From positions 248,001 through 312,000 of the forward strand of contig NZ_JAELVF020000004.1 in the NCBI RefSeq assembly GCF_018101125.2: a stretch of 64,000 bases of DNA, read 5' to 3'. The DNA comes from Streptomyces tardus. Its GTDB lineage: Bacteria > Actinomycetota > Actinomycetes > Streptomycetales > Streptomycetaceae. Shown here piece by piece: positions 1 to 8,810 of this stretch (positions within the stretch are counted from its first letter, which is position 1; each line of letters opens with the position of its first letter). A program made the translations under genes and the position numbers. The notes beneath the pieces are model-generated. The model saw only the letters and a list, made by a program, of their open reading frames with translations. It searched no databases and was not told the origin of the DNA.

Positions 1-1
1 C

Positions 2-1159
2 ACGCTGCTCCAGACGCTCGGCGTGTGGAAGATCGGCGCCCGGCTGCCGTTCGTCAACGGCGTCTCCTTCTGCGGCGTCGCGGCGATGACCGCGATCATC
101 GCGGCCGAGGGCGGTGCGGCGGGACTGCCGGTGATCTTCGGCGCGGTGATCGTCGCGGGGCTGCTGGGCTTTCTCATCAGCCCGTTCTTCTGCCGCCTCG
201 TACGGTTCTTCCCACCCGTGGTCACCGGCAGCGTGATCGCACTGATCGGTCTCTCGCTGCTGCCGGTGGCGCTCGGCTGGGTCACCGACGACGGCGCGGA
301 GGGCGAGGGCGCCTCGGGCAAGGGTGTCGCGCTCGCCGCGATCACTCTCGCGGTGACGATCGGGCTCAACCGCTTCGGACGCGGCTTCGTCAAGTCCGTG
401 TCGATCCTGCTCGGTCTGGTCGTCGGCACCCTGGTCGCGATACCCATGGGGATGACCGAGTTCACCGGGCTCGGCGACGCGGACCTGATCGGCTTCCCCA
501 CCCCGTTCCACTTCGGGGCACCGCAGTTCTCGCTGCCCGCGATCGTCTCCATGTGCATCGTGATGCTGGTGATCATGACCGAGTCCACCGCGGACGTGAT
601 CGCCCTCGGGCGCATCGTCGGCCGGCCCGCGGACGAGAAGACGATCGCCGCCGGACTCCGTGCCGACACCCTCGGCAGCGCGATCGCCCCGTTCTTCAAC
701 GGCTTCGCCGCCAGCGCCTTCGCCCAGAACATCGGACTGGTCGCCATGACCAAGGTGCGCAGCCGCTTCGTGGTCGCGGTCGCCGGCGCGTTCATGGTCG
801 TCCTCGGGCTCTGCCCGCTCGCCGCAGCGCTGATCTCCGCCGTACCGCTGCCGGTCCTCGGCGGGGTCGGCATCGTGCTCTTCAGCACCATCGCGGTCAG
901 CGGTGTCCAGACGCTCGCGCAGGCAGACCTCGGCAAGACCTCCAACAGCCTGATCGCGGCGGTGACCCTGGGCGTCGGCCTGGTGCCGGAGATGTCGCAC
1001 GGCTTCTACTCGCAGTTCCCCGACGAGCTGACGATCATCCTCGACTCCGGCATCAGCACCGGCTGCGTACTGGCCGTGCTGCTCAACCTGCTCTTCCACC
1101 ACGTCGGCAGGCGCACCCCGCAGGAGGAGGAAGCGCCCGAACCGGCCGTCACCCACTGA
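2..1159 (+). CDS. NCS2-family uracil/xanthine permease, 5'-truncated by window start
   Basis: Integral membrane nucleobase:cation symporter. The reading frame is already open at base 2 (TLLQTLGVWKIGARLP...), which is the usual context about a quarter of the way into NCS2 proteins, so the true start lies upstream and the GTG at 23 is internal. The fragment has many hydrophobic segments, the TEST segment typical of the substrate-binding helix (about residue 190 of the fragment), and the family signature QNIGLVAMT (Q-N-x-G-x4-T), followed by K-x-R-S-R. The short charged tail ends PQEEEAPEPAVTH. Its position beside malate synthase and the allantoin genes suggests purine (urate or xanthine) uptake. 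That substrate is inferred from context, because NCS2 members for uracil and for purines look alike at this level. Confidence 0.9.
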   Translation, partial: TLLQTLGVWKIGARLPFVNGVSFCGVAAMTAIIAAEGGAAGLPVIFGAVIVAGLLGFLISPFFCRLVRFFPPVVTGSVIALIGLSLLPVALGWVTDDGAEGEGASGKGVALAAITLAVTIGLNRFGRGFVKSVSILLGLVVGTLVAIPMGMTEFTGLGDADLIGFPTPFHFGAPQFSLPAIVSMCIVMLVIMTESTADVIALGRIVGRPADEKTIAAGLRADTLGSAIAPFFNGFAASAFAQNIGLVAMTKVRSRFVVAVAGAFMVVLGLCPLAAALISAVPLPVLGGVGIVLFSTIAVSGVQTLAQADLGKTSNSLIAAVTLGVGLVPEMSHGFYSQFPDELTIILDSGISTGCVLAVLLNLLFHHVGRRTPQEEEAPEPAVTH

Positions 1160-1178
1160 CAGTTGGCCTCTCGGCTAC

Positions 1179-1223
1179 GCCGAAGGGCCCGGATCCCGCA
1201 CGGGGCGATCCGGGCCCTTCGGC
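1179..1223 (+). terminator. Hairpin terminator after the permease
   Basis: Perfect 17-bp inverted repeat (arms 1179-1195 and 1207-1223) with an 11-nt loop, starting 20 bp after the permease stop. There is no strong U tract, which is normal for high-GC actinomycetes. Confidence 0.75.
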
Positions 1224-1480
1224 GCGCCGGCGCGCGACGCGTCCCTCCGGCGCCCCGCAGCGGCGGGCGGGGTGCCCCCATTCGTCGGGGCAGCGCTCGG
1301 TACGGGCCCGGGAGTTCGAGGCCGGCGAGGCTCCGGCGAGCGCGCTCCCGGTACGGCCCGGCGGCGCGTACGGGGCGGGCGTGCGCGTACGAAGCGAGAC
1401 GGTGACGTCGGCCCTGAGCCGGGAGACGGACCCGGGAGCCGGCCCGGTTCGGGGCTGGGCGGGGAGACGGACCGACGCGA

Positions 1481-1523
1481 ACGAGCGGGTGCGGTACGGG
1501 AGTTCCGTACCGCACCCGCTCGT
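1481..1523. terminator. Hairpin terminator between the convergent permease and aceB
   Basis: Perfect 19-bp inverted repeat (arms 1481-1499 and 1505-1523, 5-nt loop) lying 48 bp past the aceB stop. The rest of the gap 1224-1570 is GC-rich with scattered CGTACG-type words, and I see no gene in it. Confidence 0.75.
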
Positions 1524-1570
1524 CATCGGTGGCGCGTCGGCCGCGGAACGAACCGCGGCGCCTCAGCGGC

Positions 1571-3211
<1,641 letters not shown>

Positions 3212-3327
3212 GGGCTGTCACTCCTTAGCGGGCGGTGCTGCCTGGTGCTCCCCGTGGGGCGCCACCAAGATCACAAGCGCGTGTACGGGTGCCTGACACT
3301 GCGTGCCAGCGACCCTCTGCAAATTGG

Positions 3328-3367
3328 AGAATAGTTTCCTTATCGCGGAATCTCAACGCTCTGTTGA
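3328..3367 (-). promoter_or_regulatory. aceB promoter with candidate AllR operator
   Basis: Reading the minus strand, TCAAC-N5-GTTGA (3367-3353) is followed two bases later by TTCC-N7-GGAA (3350-3336). The same two inverted repeats, with the same order and spacing, lie upstream of allB at 8512-8543; 24 of 32 positions are identical. A good housekeeping-type promoter overlaps it: TTGAGA (3356-3351), 17-bp spacer, TATTCT (3333-3328). A repressor bound here would cover the -35 box, the arrangement known for IclR-family repressors. The assignment to AllR is inferred from context. Confidence 0.65.
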
Positions 3368-3476
3368 CATCGAGATCGTTGATGTCGAGATATTTTTTCG
3401 GCCAAGCCGACGGTGTGTCTTCGCGCGTGTACGGCCTGTCGCGGAATGTGCCCCGGGGCTGTGGGTCGCAGGCGGC

Positions 3477-4088
3477 TCAGTCGAGCCGGACGAGGTCCTC
3501 GGGGGTGTCGATGTCCGCCGGATCGGCGACGTCCGCGCACTCGACGAGCGTGATCCTGCCGCTGTGCTCGCGCAGGTAGCGACGAGCGCCCTGGTCTCCG
3601 GCGGCGGTCGCCGCCACGCCCTTCCAGTGCTCCGAGCCGATCAGTACGGGGTGGTCGCGGCGCCCGTCGTAGGAGGCCATCACCAATGAGGCCGGGGAGT
3701 TGAACGCCTGCAGCACCCGGGTCACCGCTTCCGGTCCGATGCCCGGTTGGTCGGTCAGCGCCACCAGCAGCCCGTCCGGCGGTGATTCGAGCGCCGCCGC
3801 CGCGCGCAGGCCCGCGCGGAGTGAACACCCCATGCCCTGCTGCCAGTCCGGGTTGACGACCAACGGGCAGCCACCCAGGTCGGCCGTTTCCTGTACGGCG
3901 TCGGCCTGTGCGCCGAGCACCACCAGTACCGGTCCGCATCCGCCCTCGCGCAGGGTGCGGACGGCGTGCTCGACGAGCGGGCGCCCTCGATGGGAGAGCA
4001 GCGCCTTGGGGTGTCCGCCAAGTCGCCGCCCGCCGCCTGCCGCGAGAAGCAGGCCGGCGATTCGTGCGGGATACAAGGACTCAGCCAT
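3477..4088 (-). CDS. MobA/MocA-like molybdenum-cofactor nucleotidyltransferase
   Basis: A 203-residue protein with the N-terminal nucleotidyltransferase signature LLLAAGGGRRLGGHPKALL (residues about 10-29) and the metal-binding LTDQP motif near residue 105. This is the MobA-like/MocA family, which attaches CMP or GMP to molybdopterin. MocA-type enzymes mature cytidine-type molybdenum cofactor for xanthine-dehydrogenase-like enzymes, which fits a purine-degradation neighbourhood, although no xanthine dehydrogenase gene is in this window. I chose the ATG at 4088 because homology starts a few residues later; no convincing ribosome site precedes it, and a longer reading frame upstream looks non-coding. 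The region just upstream is the scrambled segment, so its native promoter may be disturbed. Confidence 0.8.
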   Translation of the reverse strand: MAESLYPARIAGLLLAAGGGRRLGGHPKALLSHRGRPLVEHAVRTLREGGCGPVLVVLGAQADAVQETADLGGCPLVVNPDWQQGMGCSLRAGLRAAAALESPPDGLLVALTDQPGIGPEAVTRVLQAFNSPASLVMASYDGRRDHPVLIGSEHWKGVAATAAGDQGARRYLREHSGRITLVECADVADPADIDTPEDLVRLD

Positions 4089-4477
4089 ATGCCGAGCGTA
4101 CGCCGAAGGCGACCCAGAGTGTTGTAGTGACCACCGGAGTCGGCGTGAAGTCCCCCTGAAGAGTGCGGCGTTGACTGTTTGCGACAGCTCCTGGGGCTCT
4201 CGTGTCCGCCTCTGTGGCGCTGGCACACAGTGCCGGTCCGGGAGTGTGTGCGGGTGCATTTCGCGGGGCGGCGCGCGGCGAGGAAGCGGGTTCGACGGCC
4301 GCCGGGGAGCGCGGTGTTGAGTGCGGAGCCGCGTGCCGGTCGGGCACCGCACCGGGGTCGTCCTTACCGCCACTGACCAGGGACGACGCCGCTCTGCGGG
4401 GCCAGGGGAAGCGGCCTACGCTGGGAGAGGCGCCGAAGCGCCCGAACCGGTCGCCGCCGCACCCGCCGGAGGACGTG

Positions 4478-4532
4478 ATGGATGTACTCGTACTGATCGG
4501 ACGGCTTCTCCTCGTCCCGCTCTTCCTGGGAG
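4478..4532 (+). pseudogene. DoxX-like gene, 5' fragment (copy 1)
   Basis: ATG at 4478, preceded by GGAGG, begins MDVLVLIGRLLLVPLFLG, a typical first membrane helix of DoxX-family proteins. After base 4532 the sequence leaves the gene and enters an inverted copy of 4270-4302. Bases 4453-4532 are identical, inverted, to 5034-5113. Confidence 0.7.
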
Positions 4533-4762
4533 CGGCCGTCGAACCCGCTTCCTCGCCGCGCGCCCGTACGCGCCCGCCCCCGCGTCAACCTCGCGCCGCA
4601 CCAGCGCCCTGTCGCGTCAACGCCGTGCCCGACCGGCACGCGGCTCCGGCGTACGGGCGCGCGGGCCCGGAGCACAGGTGGCGGGCGCGGAAGCGCGGGC
4701 GGCGGGCGGACGCGGAACACGGGGGTGTTCGCGTCCGCCCGCCGCCCGCCCGGCGACCCGGA

Positions 4763-4936
4763 TCAGCCGAAGAAGTGCTTGTCCCCGGCGTTGTTCACCG
4801 CGAAGTGGTACGCGGCTGCTGCCGAGTTGCACAGCTTGAGCGGGTTGCCCTTCTTGTACTTGGTCTTGCAGGCACGGCGCATCTCCGCCTTGAAGCGGGC
4901 GTCGATCCAGTTCTTCGCCGTCCTGGTGGGGTCGAG
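4763..4936 (-). pseudogene. 3' fragment of an unrecognised gene
   Basis: The minus strand encodes a plausible C-terminus (about 55 residues from TRTAKNWIDARF to GDKHFFG, stop at 4765-4763) with two cysteines and many Lys/Arg/Ala residues. It runs into the centre of the palindrome 4915-4958, where the DoxX fragment takes over. I do not recognise the family; only the tail is present. Confidence 0.45.
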
Positions 4937-4958
4937 CTCGACCCCACCAGGACGGCGA
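4915..4958. repeat. 44-bp perfect palindrome at a fragment joint
   Basis: 22-bp arms meet at 4936/4937 with no loop. The left arm belongs to the unrecognised gene tail, the right arm to the DoxX fragment. Confidence 0.9.
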
Positions 4959-5088
4959 GCCTCGGGGCGGGTACGCCCTTGGACGCGGCGTACTGCGCCA
5001 TGCCCTTGCTCTTCGTCAGATGCCCGACGGCCCCTCCCAGGAAGAGCGGGACGAGGAGAAGCCGTCCGATCAGTACGAGTACATCCAT
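4937..5088 (-). pseudogene. DoxX-like gene, 5' fragment (copy 2)
   Basis: ATG at 5088 behind a GGAGG site encodes about 50 residues: first membrane helix, then GGAVGHLTKSKGMAQYAASKG and PAPRLAVLVG, a convincing DoxX N-terminus. The frame then enters the palindrome at 4958-4915 and becomes non-homologous. The rest of the expected 120-150 residues is missing. Confidence 0.75.
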
Positions 5089-5113
5089 CACGTCCTCCGG
5101 CGGGTGCGGCGGC

Positions 5114-5211
5114 ATCGGGCTGGTGGCGGCTGCCGACGGTTCGATCGACCCGGCTGAGCGTCAGCGGGTCTCCGCGCTGATCGCGAGCAACGACGTGCTC
5201 CGCAACTTCGG
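5114..5211 (+). pseudogene. TerB-like gene, internal fragment
   Basis: This frame encodes IGLVAAADGSIDPAERQRVS and continues to SNDVLRNF, matching the ADG-x-ID-x-x-E repeat of TerB (tellurite-resistance) proteins. Both the start and the C-terminal part are missing. It starts 25 bp from the DoxX start and ends exactly where the palindrome 5212-5361 begins. Confidence 0.65.
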
Positions 5212-5361
5212 CTCCGCCGCCGGCAGTGAGCTGTTGAACGCGGAGTGTGACGATCCCCACAGGGTGCGCCCGCGGTGTCGTGCGGCGCCGCACGACACCG
5301 CGGGCGCACCCTGTGGGGATCGTCACACTCCGCGTTCAACAGCTCACTGCCGGCGGCGGAG
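5212..5361. repeat. 150-bp perfect palindrome
   Basis: Arms of 75 bp (5212-5286 and 5287-5361), no mismatches and no loop. Part of the left arm recurs as a direct copy at about 5551-5576. Confidence 0.95.
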
Positions 5362-5512
5362 GTGACAGTAAACGCCACTCTCCGCGCAACAGTCCATACA
5401 GAAGGCTGAATTCAGCCTTCTGTATGGACTGTTGCGCGGAGAGTGGCGTTTACTGTCACCTCCGCCGCCGGCAGTGAGCTGTTGAACGCGGAGTGTGACG
5501 ATCCCCACAGGG
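5309..5512. repeat. 204-bp perfect palindrome overlapping the previous one
   Basis: Arms of 102 bp meet at 5410/5411 (GAATTC at the centre), no mismatches. It reuses the right arm of the 5212-5361 palindrome, so the sequence folds back twice. Confidence 0.95.
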
Positions 5513-5625
5513 ACACAGCAAGAGCACTTCTGCACAGAGCGGTTCGGCGCGCCCCACAGGGTGCGCCCGCGGTGTCGAGCGGCGCCGCACGGTCCGGTGA
5601 CACACACCACGGCGTCAGGGGCAAG

Positions 5626-6024
5626 GTGACTGGGTGGGGGACTACCGCCGTGGGCGGTGAGCCGACAGAGGAATTGACGGTGCGGCAGCCAAGCGCGCCG
5701 ACGCCGGCGCAAGCTGCGTCCGACCGGCCGCCGACGCCCGCGGAACCGGCGTCCGGCCGGCCGCCGACGCTCGCGGAAGCGGTCTTGGCTCTGCGGCTGG
5801 CGCTGGCAGGGCACCAGGCGGATCTGCCGGACCGTGAAGCCGCGGAGGAGCAGCTCGCCGCGCTGGACATCATGGCCGCGTCGGAGGTCCTGGACCCCGA
5901 CCAGCTGCGCCAGGCGCTGCTGCTGGTGCTGGCGGCGCTGGGCTCGGTGAGCGCACTCGCCGATCCGCTCGCCGAACTGCGCGACGTGATCGCCGGGTTC
6001 GTCGACTTCACGGACGCCCGCTGA
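5626..6024 (+). CDS. Conserved hypothetical small protein
   Basis: About 132 residues from GTG 5626, preceded by a weak AGGGG; a GTG at 5653 is an alternative start. The N-terminal third is Pro/Ala-rich and low in complexity, with a short PPTPAEPASGRPPTLAEA repeat. The C-terminal two thirds form amphipathic, Leu/Ala-rich helices with acidic residues (ADLPDREAAEEQLAALDIM... ...LAELRDVIAGFVDF). Strong third-position GC bias supports coding. I do not recognise a family. A longer frame reaches back into the palindromic scar, so the true start could be affected by that rearrangement. Confidence 0.5.
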   Translation: MTGWGTTAVGGEPTEELTVRQPSAPTPAQAASDRPPTPAEPASGRPPTLAEAVLALRLALAGHQADLPDREAAEEQLAALDIMAASEVLDPDQLRQALLLVLAALGSVSALADPLAELRDVIAGFVDFTDAR

Positions 6025-6064
6025 CGGAAGCGGGGCAGGTCGGGTCGTCGGGGACATGGGATCC

Positions 6065-6400
6065 GGTGCACGGTCCCGGGAGAAGAAGGACCAGGTCCGC
6101 ATCCGCAGGAAAGTGCGGCTCCCCCAGAGGGCGGCCACCGAAGGTCGACAAGAACGACGACACCGGCCGCTTCCAGATCCTGCGGGTGAGTAGGCCGGCA
6201 CCTTCTCGGTGTCCCCCGGGAGCAGCCGACGCGGCTCGCTGAAGCGACGGCAGGGATGCTCGTGGAGCGCCCAAAGGATCAGCGCCTTCCGCCCGCCGTC
6301 GATCGTCTCCGTCGCGGCGTCGATCCCGCAGACGTGTCCGTCCGGTGCGCCAGGCCGGTTCGGCGTGGTCGTGCCCCACCCTTTCGACGTGCTCGCTCAC
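6065..6400 (-). pseudogene. Decayed HxlR-family transcriptional regulator
   Basis: On the minus strand one frame reads GHVCGIDAATETIDGGRKAL, then ILWALHEHPCRRFSE and RRLLPGDTEKV, the winged-helix core of HxlR proteins. The match then shifts frame to LLTRR and again to DLEAAGVVVLVDLRWPPSGG, which corresponds to the recognition-helix and wing region (normally LEADGVV...VPP). At least two frameshifts and no proper start make it non-functional. It is divergent from the oxidoreductase at 6469, the usual position for its regulator, and a palindromic site survives between them. Its 3' end may overlap the end of the 5626-6024 gene. Confidence 0.65.
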
Positions 6401-6420
6401 CCCGGGGTAACCACCCACTG

Positions 6421-6436
6421 TCAAGTGCGTACTTGA
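6421..6436. promoter_or_regulatory. Palindromic operator-like site before the reductase
   Basis: TCAAGT-GCGT-ACTTGA, a perfect 6-bp inverted repeat with a 4-bp spacer, 33 bp upstream of the reductase ATG and next to the decayed HxlR gene. AAGT/ACTT half-sites are common for HxlR-type regulators. Function is inferred. Confidence 0.45.
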
Positions 6437-6468
6437 TCATCACCGGCCCAGTGGCCAGCCTGATCGGC

Positions 6469-7350
6469 ATGGCAGAAAACACTTTGAAGAAGACTCCCGT
6501 CACGCTGCTGGGCCTCGGCGCGATGGGCGCCGCGCTGGCTCGCACCTGGCTTGCCGCCGGCCACCCGCTCACTGTCTGGAACCGCACCCCGGCCCGTGCC
6601 GCGGCGCTTGCCGCCGACGGTGCAAGGCCGGCGGAGACCGCCGCCGAGGCAGTCGCAGCGAACACCCTGATCATCGTCTGCCTGTTGGACGACACCTCGG
6701 TCGACGAGGTGCTGTCCGGCATCGACCTGGCCGGCAAGGACCTGGTGAACCTGACCACAAGCACCCCTGCCCAGGCCCGCGCACGCGCGAAGTGGGCCCG
6801 CGAGCGCGGGGCCCGCTACCTGGACGGCGGAATCATGGCCGTCCCTCCGATGATCGGTGTCCCCGAAGCCGGCGGCTACGTCTTCTACAGCGGCTCGCAG
6901 GAGTTGTTCGAGCGGCACCGGGAGACCCTCGCGGTCCCGGTGGGCACCACCTGCGTCGGTGAGGACGCGGGCTTCGCGGCCCTGTACGACGTGGCCCTGC
7001 TCAGCGCGATGTACGGGATGTTCGCCGGTGCCGCGCACTCTTTCGCGCTGATCCGCAAGGAGGACATCGACCCTGCGGCGCTCGCCCCGCTGCTCGCCGA
7101 CTGGCTCATCGCGATGGCCCCGGCCGTTCACCAGACCGCCGACCAGCTGCGGAGCGGCGACTACGCCAAGGGCGTCGTCTCCAACCTCGCCATGCAGGTG
7201 GCCGGCACGCCGACCTTCCTGAGCACCGCCGAGCAGCAGGGAGTCAGCCCGGAACTGCTCAACCCCTACTTCGAGTTGATGCGCCGTCGTCTGGCCGAGG
7301 GCAGCGGTGAGGAGGATCTGACGGGCGTGATCGACCTGCTGGTGCGCTGA
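6469..7350 (+). CDS. Imine-reductase-like NAD(P)-dependent oxidoreductase
   Basis: 293 residues with an N-terminal Rossmann fold (LLGLGAMGAALARTWLAAGH, residues about 11-30) and WNRTPARA for NADP binding. These are followed by the VNLTTSTP segment, then GGIMAVPPMIG and LYDVALLSAMYGMFAGAAH in the C-terminal helical domain. This pattern belongs to the imine reductase / 6-phosphogluconate-dehydrogenase-like group, which reduces cyclic imines or performs reductive amination with NADPH. The physiological substrate is unknown. ATG 6469 is chosen because it starts just ahead of the Rossmann fold; no strong ribosome site is visible, and GTG 6451 is an alternative. It lies divergent to the dead HxlR gene, so expression may be constitutive or taken over by another regulator. 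Confidence 0.85.
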   Translation: MAENTLKKTPVTLLGLGAMGAALARTWLAAGHPLTVWNRTPARAAALAADGARPAETAAEAVAANTLIIVCLLDDTSVDEVLSGIDLAGKDLVNLTTSTPAQARARAKWARERGARYLDGGIMAVPPMIGVPEAGGYVFYSGSQELFERHRETLAVPVGTTCVGEDAGFAALYDVALLSAMYGMFAGAAHSFALIRKEDIDPAALAPLLADWLIAMAPAVHQTADQLRSGDYAKGVVSNLAMQVAGTPTFLSTAEQQGVSPELLNPYFELMRRRLAEGSGEEDLTGVIDLLVR

Positions 7351-7378
7351 CCGGCCACTTGCCGCCATCGAAACGACG

Positions 7379-7419
7379 GTGCTGGTGCACGGCCTCAACG
7401 AGACGATGTGCACCAGCAC
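7379..7419. terminator. Hairpin terminator between convergent reductase and allR
   Basis: 12-bp perfect arms (7379-7390 and 7408-7419) with a 17-nt loop, in the 83-bp gap between two convergent stop codons. Confidence 0.65.
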
Positions 7420-7433
7420 TCTCGCCGGACGCC

Positions 7434-8231
7434 CTAACCGGTGGGTGAGCCGTTGCTGGCCAGTGCCACGGACAGTTCGCGGGCGACGTCCTGGAGCAGC
7501 GGCACGATCTTCTCGGTGGCCGGGTCGGTCACGCGCCCGGCGGGCCCGGAGACCGAAATCGCCGCCGCGGTGGGGGAGTCGGGGATCGGCACCGCGATGC
7601 AGCGCACGCCGATCTCCTGTTCGTTGTCGTCCAGGGCGAAGCCGCGGTCGCGGGTGATCTCCAGTGCGCCGAGGAAGCCCTCGGGGGTGGTGAGGGTGCG
7701 GTCGGTGGCTGCCGGCATGCCGGTGCGGGCGAGCAGGGCGCGTACCTCCACGTCGGGCATGTGCGCCATCAGCGCCTTGCCGACGCCGGTCGAGTGCGGC
7801 AGTACGCGCCGCCCGACCTCGGTGAACATGCGCATCGAGTGCCGCGAGGGGACCTGTGCGACGTAGACGACCTCGTCGCCGTCCAGCAGCGCCATGTTGG
7901 CGGTCTCGCCGGTCTCCTCGACCAGTCTGGCCAGGTAGGGGCGCGCCCAGGTGCCCAGCAGCCGGGAGGCGCTCTCGCCGAGCCGGATCAGACGCGGGCC
8001 GAGCGCGTAGCGGCGGTTGGGCTGCTGGCGCACGTAGCCGCAGGCGACCAGGGTGCGCATCAGCCGGTGGATGGTGGGCAGCGGCAGGCCGCTGCTGCTG
8101 GAGAGCTCGCTGAGGCCGACCTCACCGCCGGCGTCCGCCATGCGCTCCAGGAGGTCGAATGCGCGCTCCAGGGACTGGACGCCGCCGCTCGCGGCGGGAG
8201 TGCTGGTGGTCTTGCGCTCGGACGGCGGCAC
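7434..8231 (-). CDS. allR: IclR-family regulator of allantoin utilisation
   Basis: 265 residues. An N-terminal winged helix-turn-helix (about residues 15-75: SLERAFDLLERMA then LSELSSSSGLPLPTIHRLM) is followed by the IclR effector-binding domain (about 85-255: LGPRLIRLGESASR, HSTGVGKALMAHMP, GFALDDNEQEIGVRCIAVPI). It is divergent from allantoinase, the known position of AllR-type repressors, which in Streptomyces repress allantoin degradation and respond to intermediates such as allantoate or glyoxylate. The shared upstream elements of allB and aceB are its most likely targets. The assignment rests on family and location; a different IclR paralogue cannot be excluded from sequence alone. Confidence 0.8.
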   Translation of the reverse strand: MPPSERKTTSTPAASGGVQSLERAFDLLERMADAGGEVGLSELSSSSGLPLPTIHRLMRTLVACGYVRQQPNRRYALGPRLIRLGESASRLLGTWARPYLARLVEETGETANMALLDGDEVVYVAQVPSRHSMRMFTEVGRRVLPHSTGVGKALMAHMPDVEVRALLARTGMPAATDRTLTTPEGFLGALEITRDRGFALDDNEQEIGVRCIAVPIPDSPTAAAISVSGPAGRVTDPATEKIVPLLQDVARELSVALASNGSPTG

Positions 8232-8511
8232 GTGGCGCTTTCCCTTCGGTTCCGGTCGAGGCGGCTGCGCGCATCGTACCGGGCGGCCCGGTCGGGCGGC
8301 CGGTGTGCCGCCTCGGGTTCTCGCCGGTCAGACCCCGCGCCGGCCGTGTTCTTCCGGGTGGTCGGCCGGGTGGACGGGGAGCGGTCGGCAAGTCCTCCAT
8401 TCTGCGGTACGGAACATCCATTTCGGTTGGTGAAAACCTACAAACTCCGGATCGTGGAAGTCGGGGAGGGGAGCCCACCCCTTGACGGAAGACCTACCGA
8501 GGGGGGATTCT

Positions 8512-8543
8512 TCAACAGAACGTTGAATTTCCGTACTGTGGAA
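8512..8543 (+). promoter_or_regulatory. Candidate AllR operator upstream of allB
   Basis: TCAAC-N5-GTTGA (8512-8526) then, two bases on, TTCC-N7-GGAA (8529-8543). It is the same composite element, in the same orientation relative to the gene, as the one before aceB. TTGAAT (8523-8528) could serve as a -35 box, but no good -10 follows, so the start point is uncertain. Confidence 0.65.
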
Positions 8544-8672
8544 CTCGCCAGTGCTGCGGTGGCGCCCGTGCGGCCCGCTCCGTCAGCTGCACGTTCTCGA
8601 ACCGCCGCCGCATCGCCCGCGCAACCGCCGGCCCGCCGGCGCACCATGTCCGTCACGTTCGCAACATCTACG

Positions 8673-8762
8673 GACGTTCGCGATGTTCGCGATGTTCGCG
8701 ATGTTCGCGACGTTCGCGATATTCACCGTGTTCACCGTGTTCATGGCGTTCAATGCGTTTCA
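8673..8762 (+). repeat. 9-bp tandem repeat array in the allB leader
   Basis: Ten consecutive 9-bp units. Three are exact GATGTTCGC, two are GACGTTCGC, and the array then degenerates through GATATTCAC, CGTGTTCAC, CGTGTTCAT, GGCGTTCAA and TGCGTTTCA. It lies between the operator and the allB start. Confidence 0.85.
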
Positions 8763-8810
8763 TCCGTGTTCGTGGCGTTTTCGCCCCAACGTATCTGGAG
8801 GAGGGTCGGG

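Larger units (their letters stand above)
4265..5560. other. Scrambled patchwork of gene fragments joined at palindromes
   Basis: No intact gene can be followed through this 1.3 kb. It holds two inverted copies of the start of a DoxX-like gene, the tail of an unrecognised gene and an internal piece of a TerB-like gene. The joints coincide with perfect inverted repeats: 33 bp (4270-4302 with 4532-4564), 24 bp (4324-4347 with 4625-4648), 80 bp (4453-4532 with 5034-5113), and palindromes at 4915-4958, 5212-5361 and 5309-5512. A near-perfect hairpin at about 4693-4746 looks like an ordinary terminator for the gene tail that ends at 4763. Either this is an assembly or gap-closing error, or a real fold-back rearrangement. 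The 4089-4264 stretch before it shows no gene. Confidence 0.8.
8232..8810. other. Long allR-allB divergent intergenic region
   Basis: 579 bp without an independent gene. It holds the candidate AllR operator (8512-8543) and a 9-bp tandem repeat array (8673-8762). A reading frame in phase with allB stays open across the whole region, but its composition before 8811 is not that of a conserved allantoinase. Confidence 0.7.

Noticed and set aside
8673..8762. Short tandem repeats considered as a CRISPR array
   Set aside because: Units are 9 bp and contiguous with no spacers, and no cas genes are present.
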